Below are positions 33,955 through 47,300 of a stretch of DNA of 64,000 nt, piece after piece. The position numbers were made by a program, and so were the translations under genes. Source of the stretch: Corydoras sp. C115 (Eukaryota; Chordata; Actinopteri; Siluriformes; Callichthyidae); assembly GCA_019802505.1 (NCBI GenBank), contig JAFMOC010000007.1, positions 7,016,501-7,080,500 on the forward strand, read 5' to 3'. The notes under the pieces were generated by a model that did no database searches, had not been told where the DNA came from, and saw nothing but the letters and a program-made list of their open reading frames with translations. Within the stretch, counting starts at the first letter, position 1, and each line of letters begins with the position of its first letter.

Positions 33955-34160
33955 TTAATCTTTGGTGTATGATGCTCAGCACTGCAGTGACATTGGTGTA
34001 TTTCTGTGTGGTGTGTGTGTTGTACCGTTACGAGTGGCTCATAACACTACTGTGCTGCTGGGCCTTGTAAACACTAGTGTTTGCTGGTCTGAGATCAGTC
34101 CACCTTAAATATCTATCCAAAAGTGTCCTATGGGTAGGGTTTTGTGATCAGTGAAGATAA
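33955..34160. repeat. Diverged dispersed repeat related to 2800-3090
   Basis: Shares 'ctcagcactgcagtgacatt', 'gtgctgctgggc', 'ttgtaaacac' and 'gtccacctta' with a common ostariophysan short repeat, and is roughly the reverse orientation of 2800-3090. Diverged and non-coding. Confidence 0.45.
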
Positions 34161-36714
34161 GCAGATAAGCTACTTTCTTTAATTTTACAGTCTGTGTTGT
34201 GAATCTAATGAGGTGCACTGTGAATGAACACTAGAAACTTCAGGACACTGCTATACCAATAATCTCTGTTACAATATGACTTGCAGTAATATTCATTTGG
34301 AGTATAATTTGCACACTAAATTGGAACCATAATAACTATTGGAGTATTAGACATTGCTTTGTGCACTGAAGGCACTAAAACAAATGGGCTGTGCAGTTTA
34401 CAGCACTGTTTCAGTAACAGGAAAACCAAAAATACAGCTTAATTACAACTGTTTCGAGTAATTACAGTATATTTAAGTGTGTTTACATTATAGTTTGTTG
34501 TATGCTCTCTGTTTCACCACCCTCTAATGCAAATACCTAAGTGTAGTCGTCAATTTAAAAGAATTATAGCTCCCCTAAGCTTCACTATGATATAGATACA
34601 CCTCTTAATGCAGATGTAATGGTGTTAAGTTAGTGTCAGAACATAGTAAAAAGAACTAATTAATTATGTAATGTAATGAAGAGAGTACGGTCTTGAAGTA
34701 TATAGCAAAAAAGTGCATCACTATTATAAATTGTTTTTCGTAGTTTTAATTGTTTAAATTTAAGGACTGGGATACAATTGTCAGATCGTTGATTTGTAAG
34801 TATGCCCAGGATTTTCAGCTAGATGTCCTACCATAGTAGATGCGTCCTCCCAGATTCAACACTGTTTAACAATAGAGTTACAGTAGTACTGTGTGTGTGT
34901 TTGTTTGGGTGTGAAACTACATAATTACAAATAGCTTGTTTTCTGTGTATTCTGTACATGCATACAATTTTGCTTTTAAGTTTGTCATTATTGAGTGAAT
35001 TTAATGTGTTTTATCTAAAATTGATTGTGTAGCCACATGTCGTTTCAGGTAGGGGATCACTAATGGGGATTTATTAATCATGCTAATTGGCAACACTCAA
35101 ACAGTAGTTCACAACTGCATTCATATTTTTCAGGAAGAAAGGAGAATGGCTTGTAGAAGATATCAGGTATGTGATCTTGAGTTTTATTCTGTGTGTAATG
35201 GAAGTTATGCAGAGGGAAAGTAATCTAGGCTGTGGTCGTCAATTCAGTTTGCATTAAGGACAAATCTAAGTGGATGTGGGCAAGTTTTCTTGTGGAGACG
35301 GCATTCCATGCAAATTTTGCTTTCCATCTGTAACTGTGGAGAACATTTTAATTTGTCTCACCAACCTGCTGCTGTATCCCTATGCACATTGTAAGCTGAG
35401 TTAACATCTGTTTTAATGGGTTTGGCCTTATATTCGAAACAACCTTTGGAATAAAGTGGGATGTTAATTGTAAGTCTACGTTAAATCTAATATTTGCTCC
35501 TAACCTTAGATTTTTTTTATTTCTAAATGGCACAACTAACAATTGTTTATAAAGTTGTCCAAGAAGAGTAAAAACAATTGCATCTGCAAAGGGATGCAGG
35601 TGAAACTATAATAATCCCCATGGCTTCGAAATGGTCTTTGCAGCAAGCTCATAGGCACACAATGTTGTGCACCCTTGATAAATAACACATTTTGTTGTTT
35701 GTTTGTTCTTTGTAATAAAATGGAACCCTTACTGATATGAGGCATTAAAAAACCCTTTGGAATATGCTACTAAAAGAAACTGCTGTGTTTAAATTCAGAA
35801 TCCATCTTTTTGGCCATAACCAGCAATGAGACATTTGAAGGAATTGGGGGAACTGCATGTTATGAAAGATCATCATTTTTATGCAGTTCTCACTCTTAAC
35901 AAGTAGATATAAAATGTGTATGAACCTTTGAACAATGTTGGTAATTATTAATATTAAATAAGACCGACATTATGTTTAGTTATAATGTTTCCTACTCAAA
36001 TCAAAATCAATTGGCTGAAGCTGCATGACCATTTGTATCCACATATTTTTCTATTCAATGTATTTAAATAATGATTACTTTGCAACCCTGCCTTTAAATG
36101 TATGATTATTTTAATGCCAGGAATGTAATAAACTTTATTTTTAAAAAATGACACATTTATGTTCTTTCTTTCATATTTATATTCGTGTTATTTTTTAAAA
36201 TACCAGCAAATACCAGAGAAGTGGAAGATAATGGTTTGCAATTAAGACTTTCACCTAGTGTTAAAACTTTAAAGCATCTAGGTCCCAAATAAGACCGTGA
36301 AGAGAAGTAGTATAACATCTCTTACTGTGCCTACAGTACAACCCCAATCATGTCTCTTTGCACAAAGTTGTGGTTGGTTATTTATGATTTACTGCTACTA
36401 GTGCCAGGCCAATTAATTTAATATGATTTTGTTTGGACTTAATACTTTTTAAATATTAAAAAAAAAAGATAAAACCACCAAAATCAAAAATAAATATTAG
36501 TATTTTCTGTTTATTAAGGAAAGTTCTCACATTATTACATGTGAGCACAAAAAGTGTAAATTTACAATTGGCAGATAATTTGAGGGAAAAACATGATTCT
36601 ATTAAGAGGATGACTGTCAGGTATAAGTGGGAAGTTTGTTAGATTTAAAGAACAGGGATCTATCCAAGTCTGATATTCACAAAATGTTTGTGGAAAGTGC
36701 ATCGTGGCAAAGGG

Positions 36715-37262
36715 GAGGTTCATCAGGATGCATCCTCAAGGATAATGAAGCTGAATGAAATGACAATAATTACTGAAGAGTTTTGACTGCACACATCTAC
36801 GATCATACTGATTGTGTACAAATGGAGGAAATTGTAGCCCACTAGCCACTGGCTTCTGATAGCATTTCCTGCAAACAGTGTAAATATTAATACTTGTAAT
36901 TGGTCACACTGCGCCGTCAACATAAGACCACACCAGGCTCTTAAAGGGAATAACAATTGACATGCTAATTGTTTTATCACTTGCAGCACCCAAAACACAT
37001 CCATGAATCATGTCATGATAGCAGACACACTTACATGCCCTAAATCAAGCTGCGTGGTGTGCAGTCAATGGCTCGAGGAAGATCACAAAAATAAAGCCCC
37101 TTGAGCCACTTGTACTTCTCTGCAGGGTGTCAAAAGACTATGTCAAATTTTGTGTTAATCTAGGCAACGGTGTGAATTCTTAATAGAAGAAATGACCTCA
37201 CTAATTGAAAACCACACTCCTATTAAAATGACTCAATTACATCCCCGGTAAGAGTGTGCATG
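36715..37262. promoter_or_regulatory. Candidate conserved non-coding element (enhancer-like)
   Basis: A roughly 550-bp stretch of single-copy, evenly composed sequence that contrasts with the AT-rich, repeat-laden surroundings. It has several homeodomain-type cores (ACAATTGACATGCTAATTG near 36952-36970, and other AATTG/TAATT words). This is a suspicion based on texture only; no alignment was possible. Confidence 0.25.
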
Positions 37263-37270
37263 CCACGGCT

Positions 37271-37305
<35 letters not shown>

Positions 37306-37362
37306 CTATTACTCAGCTACATTTAAGTCATTAACTTTTTTTTACTCCTGTTTTGTTATCTT

Positions 37363-37723
37363 GATTCATTCATTCATTATCTTCCGCTTTATCCTCCATT
37401 AGGGTCGCGGTGGGGTTCCCCATGCCCATCCAGGGGAGAACGTCTCGGGCGCTGGGCAGATACACCCAGGACAGGGTGCCAATCTATCACTGGGCTCACA
37501 CTCACTCACACAGACACGCACACAAACACACTCGATATGGGGCAATTTGGAGAATTCAATTGACTTGATCCATGTTTTTGGACTGTGGGAGGAAACCGGA
37601 GAACCCGGAGGAAACCCACGCGGACACGGGGAGAACATGGAAACTCCACCCAGATGGGGATTCGAACCGGGAATCCCTAGCGCTGAGAGGAGAACGTGCT
37701 AACCACTAAGCCACCGTGCCGCC
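37363..37723 (-). mobile_element. tRNA-derived SINE, subfamily A, full length, with 13-bp target duplication
   Basis: Complete minus-strand copy. The duplication 'gttttgttatctt' is perfect at 37350-37362 and 37724-37736. The body includes an internal CA-type expansion ('acacgcacacaaacacact'). Confidence 0.92.
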
Positions 37724-38099
37724 GTTTTGTTATCTTTTCTGCCAAAATTATTCATCAAATACATTGGTGATGTTAGACTGATATGATAACTGATAACATG
37801 ACTAGAGTTTTTTTCAATTTTGCTCATGCTTGTTCATTTATTAGGATTTGTCATTTTATAAGTGCTTCTAATAATTAAAAACTTTCAAATCTGAAATGAC
37901 GTTTTCCTTGTCATAAAAACTAATACAATTAGATTACAAAGGTCTGGGTCCCACAAGTTGTATTTATTCTAATACTTCTAGGACACGTCTAGTAGATTGT
38001 AGATATTAGATGTCTGTTGTTGGTATCATGTTGATGAACAGAAGTGATGATCTGAGCTGTAGGCAGCAGCACAGGCTGTGTCCGTCGCTTTTACTTGAG

Positions 38100-38329
38100 A
38101 GAACGCAGGTTCAGTGCTGAGGTGCTGCTGGTGGTGTCTCCTGTCTCTAGGCTGTGTCCTGCGCGAGCGACCAATCAGCGGCGGCGGCGCGGCTCGGCTC
38201 GGCTCGGCCTGCAGCAGTGAGAGTGCAGCACCGTCCCCCTCCCTCACTGTGTGTCTCTGTGTGTGTCTCTGTGTGTGTGTGTATGTGTTCAGGAAAAGTC
38301 TGTCCCCGAGGAAGAAGCGCACCAGCACA
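38100..38329 (+). promoter_or_regulatory. PPP2R5D: PPP2R5D promoter / 5' UTR region
   Basis: CpG-rich region with a CCAAT box (GACCAATCAGC, CCAAT at 38169-38173). A GGCGGCGGCGCGGCTCGG stretch and a TGTGTCTC/TG-rich leader follow, then the start codon. No TATA box was seen. This is typical of a broadly expressed gene. Confidence 0.5.
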
Positions 38330-41300
38330 ATGCCGAATAAAAACAAAAAAGACAAGGTAAAGTATCACGATTGCTATCAAAGGGCCGCCGTTGTTTATGT
38401 ATCATGACCATTTCCACCTCGTCTTAGTTTGTCTGCTGTTTTCTGTTAAACACTCAGTCTGCTGGTTTCGTATCGAGGCCTATATCGCTCAGTGCTAACA
38501 CTGCGAGCTAAAACTAACCGTTATCGGCGGATATTCTGCGGTTTTACGTGTGCAGACTGGTGGGAAAAGTTCCACAAACTAATGTAGTGTTCATTTGAAT
38601 TTTATTAAAAGGTCTGCAACAATTCAACTGTTATGATTTCTGTTCAGACTTAGCGAGCTAGCTAGTTTGTCTAACCTCTCCCTGGAAAAGTGGCACTGCC
38701 ACTTTTATCTCTGACAGGCTTCGAGTGTCAGCATGGGCTGGTGATAACGTTATTCTTACAATTAAGAGAAATTACAGAATTAGGACGTGTATGGGTTGTG
38801 CTTAGTAACCAAAACGTTCCTCTGCTTCCTAAAGCCTTACTCTAGTTTATGTACTGTTCATGATCAGCTGTGATCCTGCAAAACACAATTATACATGTTA
38901 ATGTCACTGTAAAGAAAATGTATAGAAACGAAGCAATGACACTATATTAGTGCAAATGGGAGACATGCTATTGTTTCTTACATAATTGCTTTTCCTTATA
39001 TGCCATGTTTTATGGTCAAGTTAAATTATTTTTGTCATTCAAGTTTAACTTGGGGTGGCACGTTCACCTCTCAGCACTAGGGATTCCCGGTTCGAACCCC
39101 ATCTGGTTGGAGTTTCCATGTTCTCCCCGTGTCCGTGTGGGTTTCCTCCGGGTTCTCCGGTTTCCTCCCACAGTCCAAAAACATGGATCAAGTCAATTGA
39201 GATCTCCAAAATTGCCCCATGTAGAGTGTGTTTATGTGCGTGTCTGTGTGAGTGAGTGTGTGCCCAGCGATAGATTGGCGCCCTGTTCTGGGTGTATCTG
39301 CCCAGCGCCCGAAACATTCTCCCATGGATGGGCATGGGGAACCCCCCCGCGACCCTTTTTCATTCATTCATTCATTATCTCCCGCTCTATCCTCCACCAG
39401 GGTCGCGGTGGGGTTCCCCATGCCCATCCAGGGGAGAACGTCCCGGGCGCCGGCAGACAGACCCAGGACAGGGCGCCAATCCATCACTGGGCACACACTC
39501 ACTCACAGACACACTCTATATGGGGCAATTTTGAGAATTCAATTGACTTGTTCCATGTTTTTGGACCGTGGGAGGAATCCGGAGAACCCGGAGGAAACCC
39601 ACGCAGACACGGGGAGAACATGGAAACTCCACCCAGATGGGGATTCGAACCAGGAATCCCTAGCCCCGCGACCCTAATATAGGATAAAGCGGAAGATAAT
39701 GAATGAATGAATGAATGAGTTTAACTTTTATGATCCCTGTAGTCCTTACAGATGGGTCCATGTATTACAAATAATGTTTAGATAAAACGTTTGTCAAACT
39801 CCTAATTGGATTACATCTAAATTGTTTTAACATCTAAATAGTTTAGGCCATTGTTTATACAGATCTGCTTTGTATACTGGTCTGTAGTCTTTCTGTAAAG
39901 GTCAGATGATCTTATGAAGGTAGTGAGACTTTTCACAAGTCTATATGAGTTCATATTTCACAGCATAATGCTGAAATATCATGCAAGGAGTAACCTCAAA
40001 CCTCATTTGTTTAGAATAGCTTTTAACTTGTAATTAATATTTTTACAGCGATAGATTGGCGCCCTGTCCTGGGTGTATCTGCCCAGCGCCCAAGATGTTC
40101 TCCCCTGGATGGGCATGGGGAACCCCCCCGCGAGCCTAATATAGGATAAAGTGGAAGATAATGGATGGATTAATATTTTTATTATTCTGTTACTGAATTT
40201 TTCCTCTTAGAAATTCTTAGGAGGTCTTAGAAATTGTATTGTTGTTTATTTTATATGTTGATTAATGCTCTATTGTTTTAACTGTTGTAAAGTGTCTGAG
40301 GTTTCTGTAAAGTGCTATATAAATAAAATGTATTATAAATTATTTTTATTGTTAATAATAATAGCAGGGCAGTTACCACAATGGTGACAGTTTGGAATAG
40401 AAACATATCAAAAACTTTACAGTACAAATGTATTGAAACAGAGTTTGATCAGACATTCTGACTGCTAACCTAATGTTGCACTTCAGAAACTCTCACCAGT
40501 GTGTTTAAAGTTATTGTGTAAAGGCAGTTTTCCTATGCTAAATTCTGCATGGAATGAAATTATAATCTCTTAAAGAATGATTAGATGAGTGTAAAAAATA
40601 CAATCACATTTGAGATCTGTGGTTAACAGGTTTATTACATTGATATGATTGTACAGATCCTAATGGTTTTAATTCTACATATAATGGTTGTTCTAGGATT
40701 TGCCAAAATCGTCTAAAGCCAGCAGCAAAAACAGTAACGTCAACGCTGGAAAGGATGCTGGAACAGAAAACTCAGATGAGGTAAGATTCTGACTTTAATG
40801 TTCGGATGAATGTTTTTTGTTTATTAGTAGCTGACATTTTAATGCTGTTCTTTACTTCAGTAAATGAGTCACTAGATTACTGACATTCTTGTAGACAAGT
40901 GATTCAATTATTTAAATTAACTTTAAGCTAAAGTTAATTCATGTTGCATAATTAGGCAACATAGAAACTAAAACTTACTTTAGTTATAATTTATTTCTAC
41001 AGTATAAAATCTCATGAAGTGCAGACTTGGACTTCCCTGAATGTCAGTCAACCTGTTTTTTTTCCTAATAAGTATAGATTATGTTACTAGGACCTTCAGA
41101 ACCAGTTACTTAGTTAGGATTTTTGAGAAAGGGAGTTGCTAACAAGCAGTTGACCTGTGTTAGTGCTGCCATACTGTCAACCCTTCACATGAATGTCTGG
41201 GAATAAAGTCTGCCATTTGCCTTTTTGTTAATGTTATGGGTGTTATTTCTTGTGCACATAAATATCCAAAAAATGTTTCAATTGGACCCAATATTTGTGT

Positions 41301-44300
41301 CCATCTCACTGTTTTGTATTTATTGCATCATTTTATTTAGTTTTTAACACTCGATTATCTATCTTCATTATGGTCTGGAATGAATGCTACAACAAGTCTC
41401 TATATCTGTGAATTTTGTACATTAACATTTCTGGTGGATTTTCCTAAACAGCTGTAGATATATTTTACAGACAGAAATTAGATCAGTAACTAATGAGTAG
41501 TTGAGAATATTGGGATCTATTTGTGACAGTGAAGGTATCAGGATGATCAGCAACTCAGACATACAGTCTTTATTAACAACTGCTGTAATGAACCAGACGT
41601 ATATCAATTTTTGGAAAATAGCCAAGACCTGGAGCCTCCATCATTGTATTTACATTTGCCATTGTAGATCAAAGTTTCATTCTTCTACAGACCTCATCTC
41701 ACCTATAAAAGATTATGTATTCATTATTGTTCCTTAACAGATGACAAAATGTATAATTAGGTGTTTGAGCTGTGTTTATTTGAAAACATTTTTGGTAAGG
41801 TTTAGTAGTTCTGAGGCTTTTTGTTGTTGGTAGGAAACAGCAGAGAGCTTGACATTATGTGGGGTAAATTTAATTGATTTAATCTATTTTGGACTCAATC
41901 AACCTTACTGCTGTAATCAGCGCTGCTTTTAAATGATCAGATTTTAACATGTGTGTAACAGGCGCATGCAGTAAGTATGAGTTTGTTTAGCACTAATCTT
42001 AAAGTCAGTTCAGTTACTGTCCTTAAACAGGTTTGTTTTTTATAAAAGCTGAAAATTATTTGTATTTAAGCAGCATGCACGTTTCCTGTGGCATTATTAT
42101 ACAGAATTTGGTTTAGTTCTGTATACTAAAAAGTATAATCTATTAGTTTCTTTCAGCTTGTGAAAATAATTAGCTGTAAAATGTATAGATTTCTCATTTT
42201 TGGCCAAACTTTCTTTCAATAGTAAATGTTTTCGTTATCAGTATTGATCTGATATTTCACTCATTCACTTGTACTGTTTTGTACTTTCACAAAAAAAAAA
42301 TAGTACATTACAAATTTATTTGGTAATTATCGTTGTGCTGCTAGAGTTGTAGATTGTGTGGTTGTGAAATCCACTGAATGAGTTACAGATTACGGTTTGT
42401 TGAGTATGTTTACATGATCAGTGGTTCATGATATATAAGTAACCATCTGACAAGTCTTGGAAAGTCAGTGTTGTAACTCTAATGTTGATGTAAATAAGTA
42501 CAAAAAACAGCACTCAGTATGGGCAAGCACCCTAATGTTAATACTTGGTAAGGTAAAAAGTTTCACCAGTGCATCAGTTGAAATGCACTAGTGAGGGCCA
42601 TAATTTTTTAAAATCCATAAATAATGTGATATTTGGCAGTTAATACCCCCTGTTCACCATAGCTGACAATCTGGATACCTGAACAAGACCCTTAACGCTC
42701 ATTACTCAGTAGGATTCTGTATCATGACTGATCCTGTGCTCTAACCCCAACAATCAACTTGGTGTATTTTTGAGTTGCTTTGAAGTAAAGTGTATGCAAA
42801 ATGACAATTGATTTTTATTAATATGGTGAGGTCAAGTTTTTTATTTTAGGTTTTTGTAATGAATGTTAATTAATGTATTTCAGTTTGTTCTCTTTCTTGT
42901 TTGCAGTTAATTAAAAAAAAATCATGTAATGGTTGTGTAAATGCCTCACTGGATAAAAAATCAATATAAAAATTACTTTTTATTATTTACTGTGTTTTAT
43001 TATAAACATGTCTGTGGTCCACATTTTCATCAGATCAGGCAGCTGACTATATTCTTCAGGCTTAACCTTGTTACTCCTGCAGTAAAAGAATCATTTTTAA
43101 ATAAATGAAAGAACATCTTTGATAAAAAGGAAAAGTGTTGATGACTTCAGTGTCTAAAAAAATAAAAATGAAAACTGAAAGTTCAGCTATTTCTCCAAAC
43201 AAACTGCACTTGTTCCAGTTAATATGTCTGAGATGAACAAGGTTAAATGTGAAGGTACTGATAACTTATTACAATCATAATGAATCATTTCTGTAGAGAT
43301 CTTTTTTTTGCTTTTCATTATTTAATACTGAATAGACTAGACTTGCACAGTAAGCATTAGATTAGATTTTTTTTCACATTCTTATTACAATTTGTCTTAT
43401 TGCACTTTAATTTACTCTTTTTATGGAGTAACTGTTCTATTTACAGTGCATTGATTACATGCACTTTTTGTGTGAATAGAATGCATTCTCTGTAGTCTTA
43501 ATAAAATGATTTATTGTTCATTTATTTGAAACTAAATAGATGTAATGTAAAAAAGTATTGGATGAGTATTGGATCATATTCAGTCGAATCGTATCACTGG
43601 GAATTCTTCGAAATTCCCAGTGAGTATCAAAAATAATCAAATAGCTGTCTTGAAAAAAAATGATTTCGAAGGCTCCGAGTTACACCCCCTAGTAAGGAAG
43701 TTCTAACTTTGGGGGAATATTTTGAGAGCTATGCTTAAGGGTTAGTAGTGTCACAGGCTTGGCGTTGCACAGGGACAGAGAGACTTAAGTGATCTTTTGG
43801 AGGTTGGACTTGGGATTACTCATATGACATTTCTCGTGACATCATCTAAAATAAAATAAAAAACTCTGTGTAACTTTTGAGCATGTTTTTTTTAAGGCCC
43901 AGCAGCAGACAGCCAGCAAGCGTCCTAGCAACAGCACTCCACCACCAACTCAGCTTAACAAAATCAAGTACTCGGGCGGTCCACAGATTGTCAAGAAAGA
44001 ACGCAGACAGAGCTCTTCTCGCTTTAACCTCAGCAAGAATCGTGAACTGCAGAAGCTTCCAGCCCTTAAAGGTAAAGTTTTATAAAAACCCACTATTATT
44101 ATTTATTTGCCTCTGCTTTGCTGTAGGCCATGTGACTTGACAGCATTTTTCCAACCATGATAAATTACTTGCCTACTTTTATACTCAGGATGATGCCTCA
44201 CTCATGGGACACCTGCGGGCCATTAATTATACTTAATAGCTCGTGTTTTTATTCAAATAAAAATGAGAAAAGCCTTATACTAAAACTTTGGTAGGATTCC

Positions 44301-47300
44301 TTGTTATTGTTGTAGAGGGACAATAAACAAGGGTTACCACAACATTGGTTGTTTTACAGAAAAATAGTAAACTAATTTAGAGATTTATCCTCAAAATTAC
44401 AGATTTTTTTTTTACTTACATTAATATGAAATTAAAAGAGTCATTGTACAGCAGAAAAAAACTATGTAATAATGCAGGAACTGGGTCAAGTAGTGTCAGC
44501 TGTAAGTAGGACAGTCAAAGCTGGACAAACTCTTCCAATAGATAATTCAGTAGGTCTGATCTTGGATGTAACGTAACACAAATATTTTTACGAAAATAGG
44601 TTATGTGTTTATGACTAAGTAGGACAAAGTTTTTAAGGTACTGGTGCTACTAACACATTTAACACACAGGGAAAACTGCCATTGCTTAATTTGTTTAGAA
44701 AGAGTTTAATAGAAGTGCTTCTAATATTGAAATCAGAATTCCGCAGGAGAGTTTTGACAAGATGCACTAATGCTCCTGAATTTAAAAAAAATAAGAGCAC
44801 ACAAGTAACCTATGAGCACACACCTGTTTGTCTGTAGCTGTTGACATACGTAAGTCTTAAAGGTTGATAAAATTCAAGTTTATATAAAACATTAATTATT
44901 ATTAATTAATTTCATGCTCTCTTGATTAAAAACTAATTAGATCTCGTCTTTATAGTTTGGCCCACATTTCCATTTTTTGGGTAGCCAGGACTGCTTTTGT
45001 TTGATTAAAGTTGTCAGTGCTGTAATGCACATTAAACATGAATTGATTTTTGACAAATGAATTATTTTTAAAGCTTAAAGTTACATTAAAAGCTTAAATA
45101 CAAGCTTAAATACATTAAAATATATACTTAAACAAACCTGTTATTGTATATCAGGCCTTTTGATTGGTGTCTGTTAAAGCTAATCAGGTTCCTATCTCCT
45201 GAGGCCTATACATTTACATTAAATGAAGTCATTTAGCAGCGGCACGGTGGCTTAGTGGTTAGCACGTTCGCCTCTCAGCGCTAGGGATTCCCAGTTCGAA
45301 TCCCCATCTGGGTGGAGTTTCCATGTTCTCCCTGTGTCTGCGTGGGTTTCCTCCGGGTTCTCCGGTTTCCTCCCACAGTCCAAAAACATGGATCAAGTCA
45401 ATTGAGTTCTCCAAATTTCCCCCTATAGAGTGTGTATGCGTGCGTGTCTATGTGAGTGAGTGTGTGCCCAGCGATAGATTGGCGCCCTGTCCTGGGTGTA
45501 TCTGCCCAGCGCCTGAAACGTTCTCCCCTGGATGGGCATGGGGAACCCCACCGTGACCCTAATATAGGATAAAAGCGGAAGATGAATGAATGAATGAATG
45601 ATGTCATTTAGCAGACGTTTTTATCCAAAGCTTACAAATGAGAGAAAAACACAAGTTGGTAGTTAAGGAGAAACCAGCTACACTAAAATATAATCAAACC
45701 TGATCATTATCAGATCTGGCTTTTTATATCTAGTGTTTGTGGTGGAGATATATTTTGAGTTGTATCTTGAAGATGTTAAGTGACTCAGACTCTTAGAGAC
45801 AGAGTTGGAAAGATGCACCGTTTAGCAGTGGTGAAAGATATGGTGTGAAAATTAGCACTACAGTGAGGTTGAAGCACCAGGTGAAATCATTATAGTAAAG
45901 ATACAGGACTTCACTAAATCTGTCTTCTGAGTTTGTTTTTTTCTGGACAGAGAGGTGTATTGTTTTTAACTGTTGTGTAATTGAAGCATCATGCTTGATC
46001 ATGAACTTTGTGTGCATTCATATTATACACAGATTTTTATACTCCTAAGTATAGGAGTTTGTAGCTGAAGTTTGAACTTTTTTTGTTAGTTCATGGATAA
46101 TTGGTGATAATACTAAATGATTAAATTTACCTAGAACTTGTGTGTTAATGTAAATGTTTTGTTCAGCTTAAAAAGAACTGCTTTTTCCCACTTGTTTGCA
46201 TTACCATAACTTGCAATACAAAATCAGGGAGAAAATGGAGTGCTGACTCAAATCATTGCCTTTTCAGAGGCAGCCTTCATAATCAAGCATATTAATTGTA
46301 ACCTGAGCATCGTAGAGATTTAAACCACTGTTGTTTTCATAGTTTTTATAGTGTTTGACATCCCTTAGGATTTTAATGTGTAGAAAGTGAATGTGATTGT
46401 TACCCTCTGGATTCCTTACTTGTGTAATAATTGTAGAATTTTTTTTTACTAAACGTATTGTGGATATGTAGGCATTGCAATGTGTAGTTTTAGTTCATGT
46501 GAAAATAAGTTAATGTGAGAGCTGAAACCTGAAGGGAAAATGTGTAAATCTCATGACTGTCACTGTTGCCCTGCACTTAACCTTGTGCTGCTCTAAGGCT
46601 ACATTGTTGTTATGAAATGTTTTATTAATTGTGACATTTGGTTTCAACAAAAACATTTTTTAATAGCAATGTATGTTTTTACATGTTTATCAGTTATTGT
46701 ACATTTCCTTGGTTTTAGTGTTTATGTAAAGCTATTTTTTAGCTTCAAACACCTAAGCTCAAAAGGGTTTATACCATGCTAAGGAGACCTAAATTAGATT
46801 CTCTCCCCTGAAATGACTCCGATATGATCTGGCTATGTGTACATTAAACATGTAATCTTTTTTAGATTTGATTCACTTTTATATGTGGTCTTGGATCCCA
46901 TACATACAGTTAGGTCCATAAATATTTGGACAGAGACAACATTTTTCTAATTTTGGTTCTGTAAATGACAACAATGAATTTTAAACAAAACACTTCAGAT
47001 GCAATTGAAGTTCAGACTTTCAGCTTTAATTCAGTGGGTTGAACAAAATGATTGCATGAAAATCTGGGCAAATAAAGCATTTTATAAACTCAATCCCTTC
47101 ATTTCAGGGGCTCAAAAGTAAGTGGACAAATTAAGTAATTGTAAATAAAATATTTGTTTCTAATACTTGGTTGAAAAAACTTTGTTGGCAATGACTGCTT
47201 GAAATCTTGAACTCATGGACATCACCAGACGCTGTGCTTCCTCCATTTTAATGCTCTGCCAGGCCTTTCCTGCAGCAGTTTTCAGTTGTTGTTTGTTTGT

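Larger units (their letters stand above)
32833..38099. other. ZNF318-PPP2R5D intergenic region
   Basis: No convincing gene. Besides the repeats listed separately, it contains a T run at about 33897-33916, a T run at 37273-37303 and a conserved-looking block at 36715-37262. The short ORFs here have no family resemblance. Confidence 0.6.

Noticed and set aside
38026..38380. Minus-strand ORFs (109 and 77 aa) across the PPP2R5D promoter
   Set aside because: CpG- and TG-rich promoter/leader sequence gives open frames by composition. There is no homology or splice evidence for a divergent coding gene.
39005..39682. A 225-residue ORF in PPP2R5D intron 1, and similar ORFs at 4542, 13319, 14679, 45323 and 60321
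   Set aside because: These are translations of the SINE body, which has few stops. The recurring 'MFSPCPRGFPPGSPVSSHSP' and 'GSRWGSPCPSRGE' peptides are SINE sequence, not protein genes.
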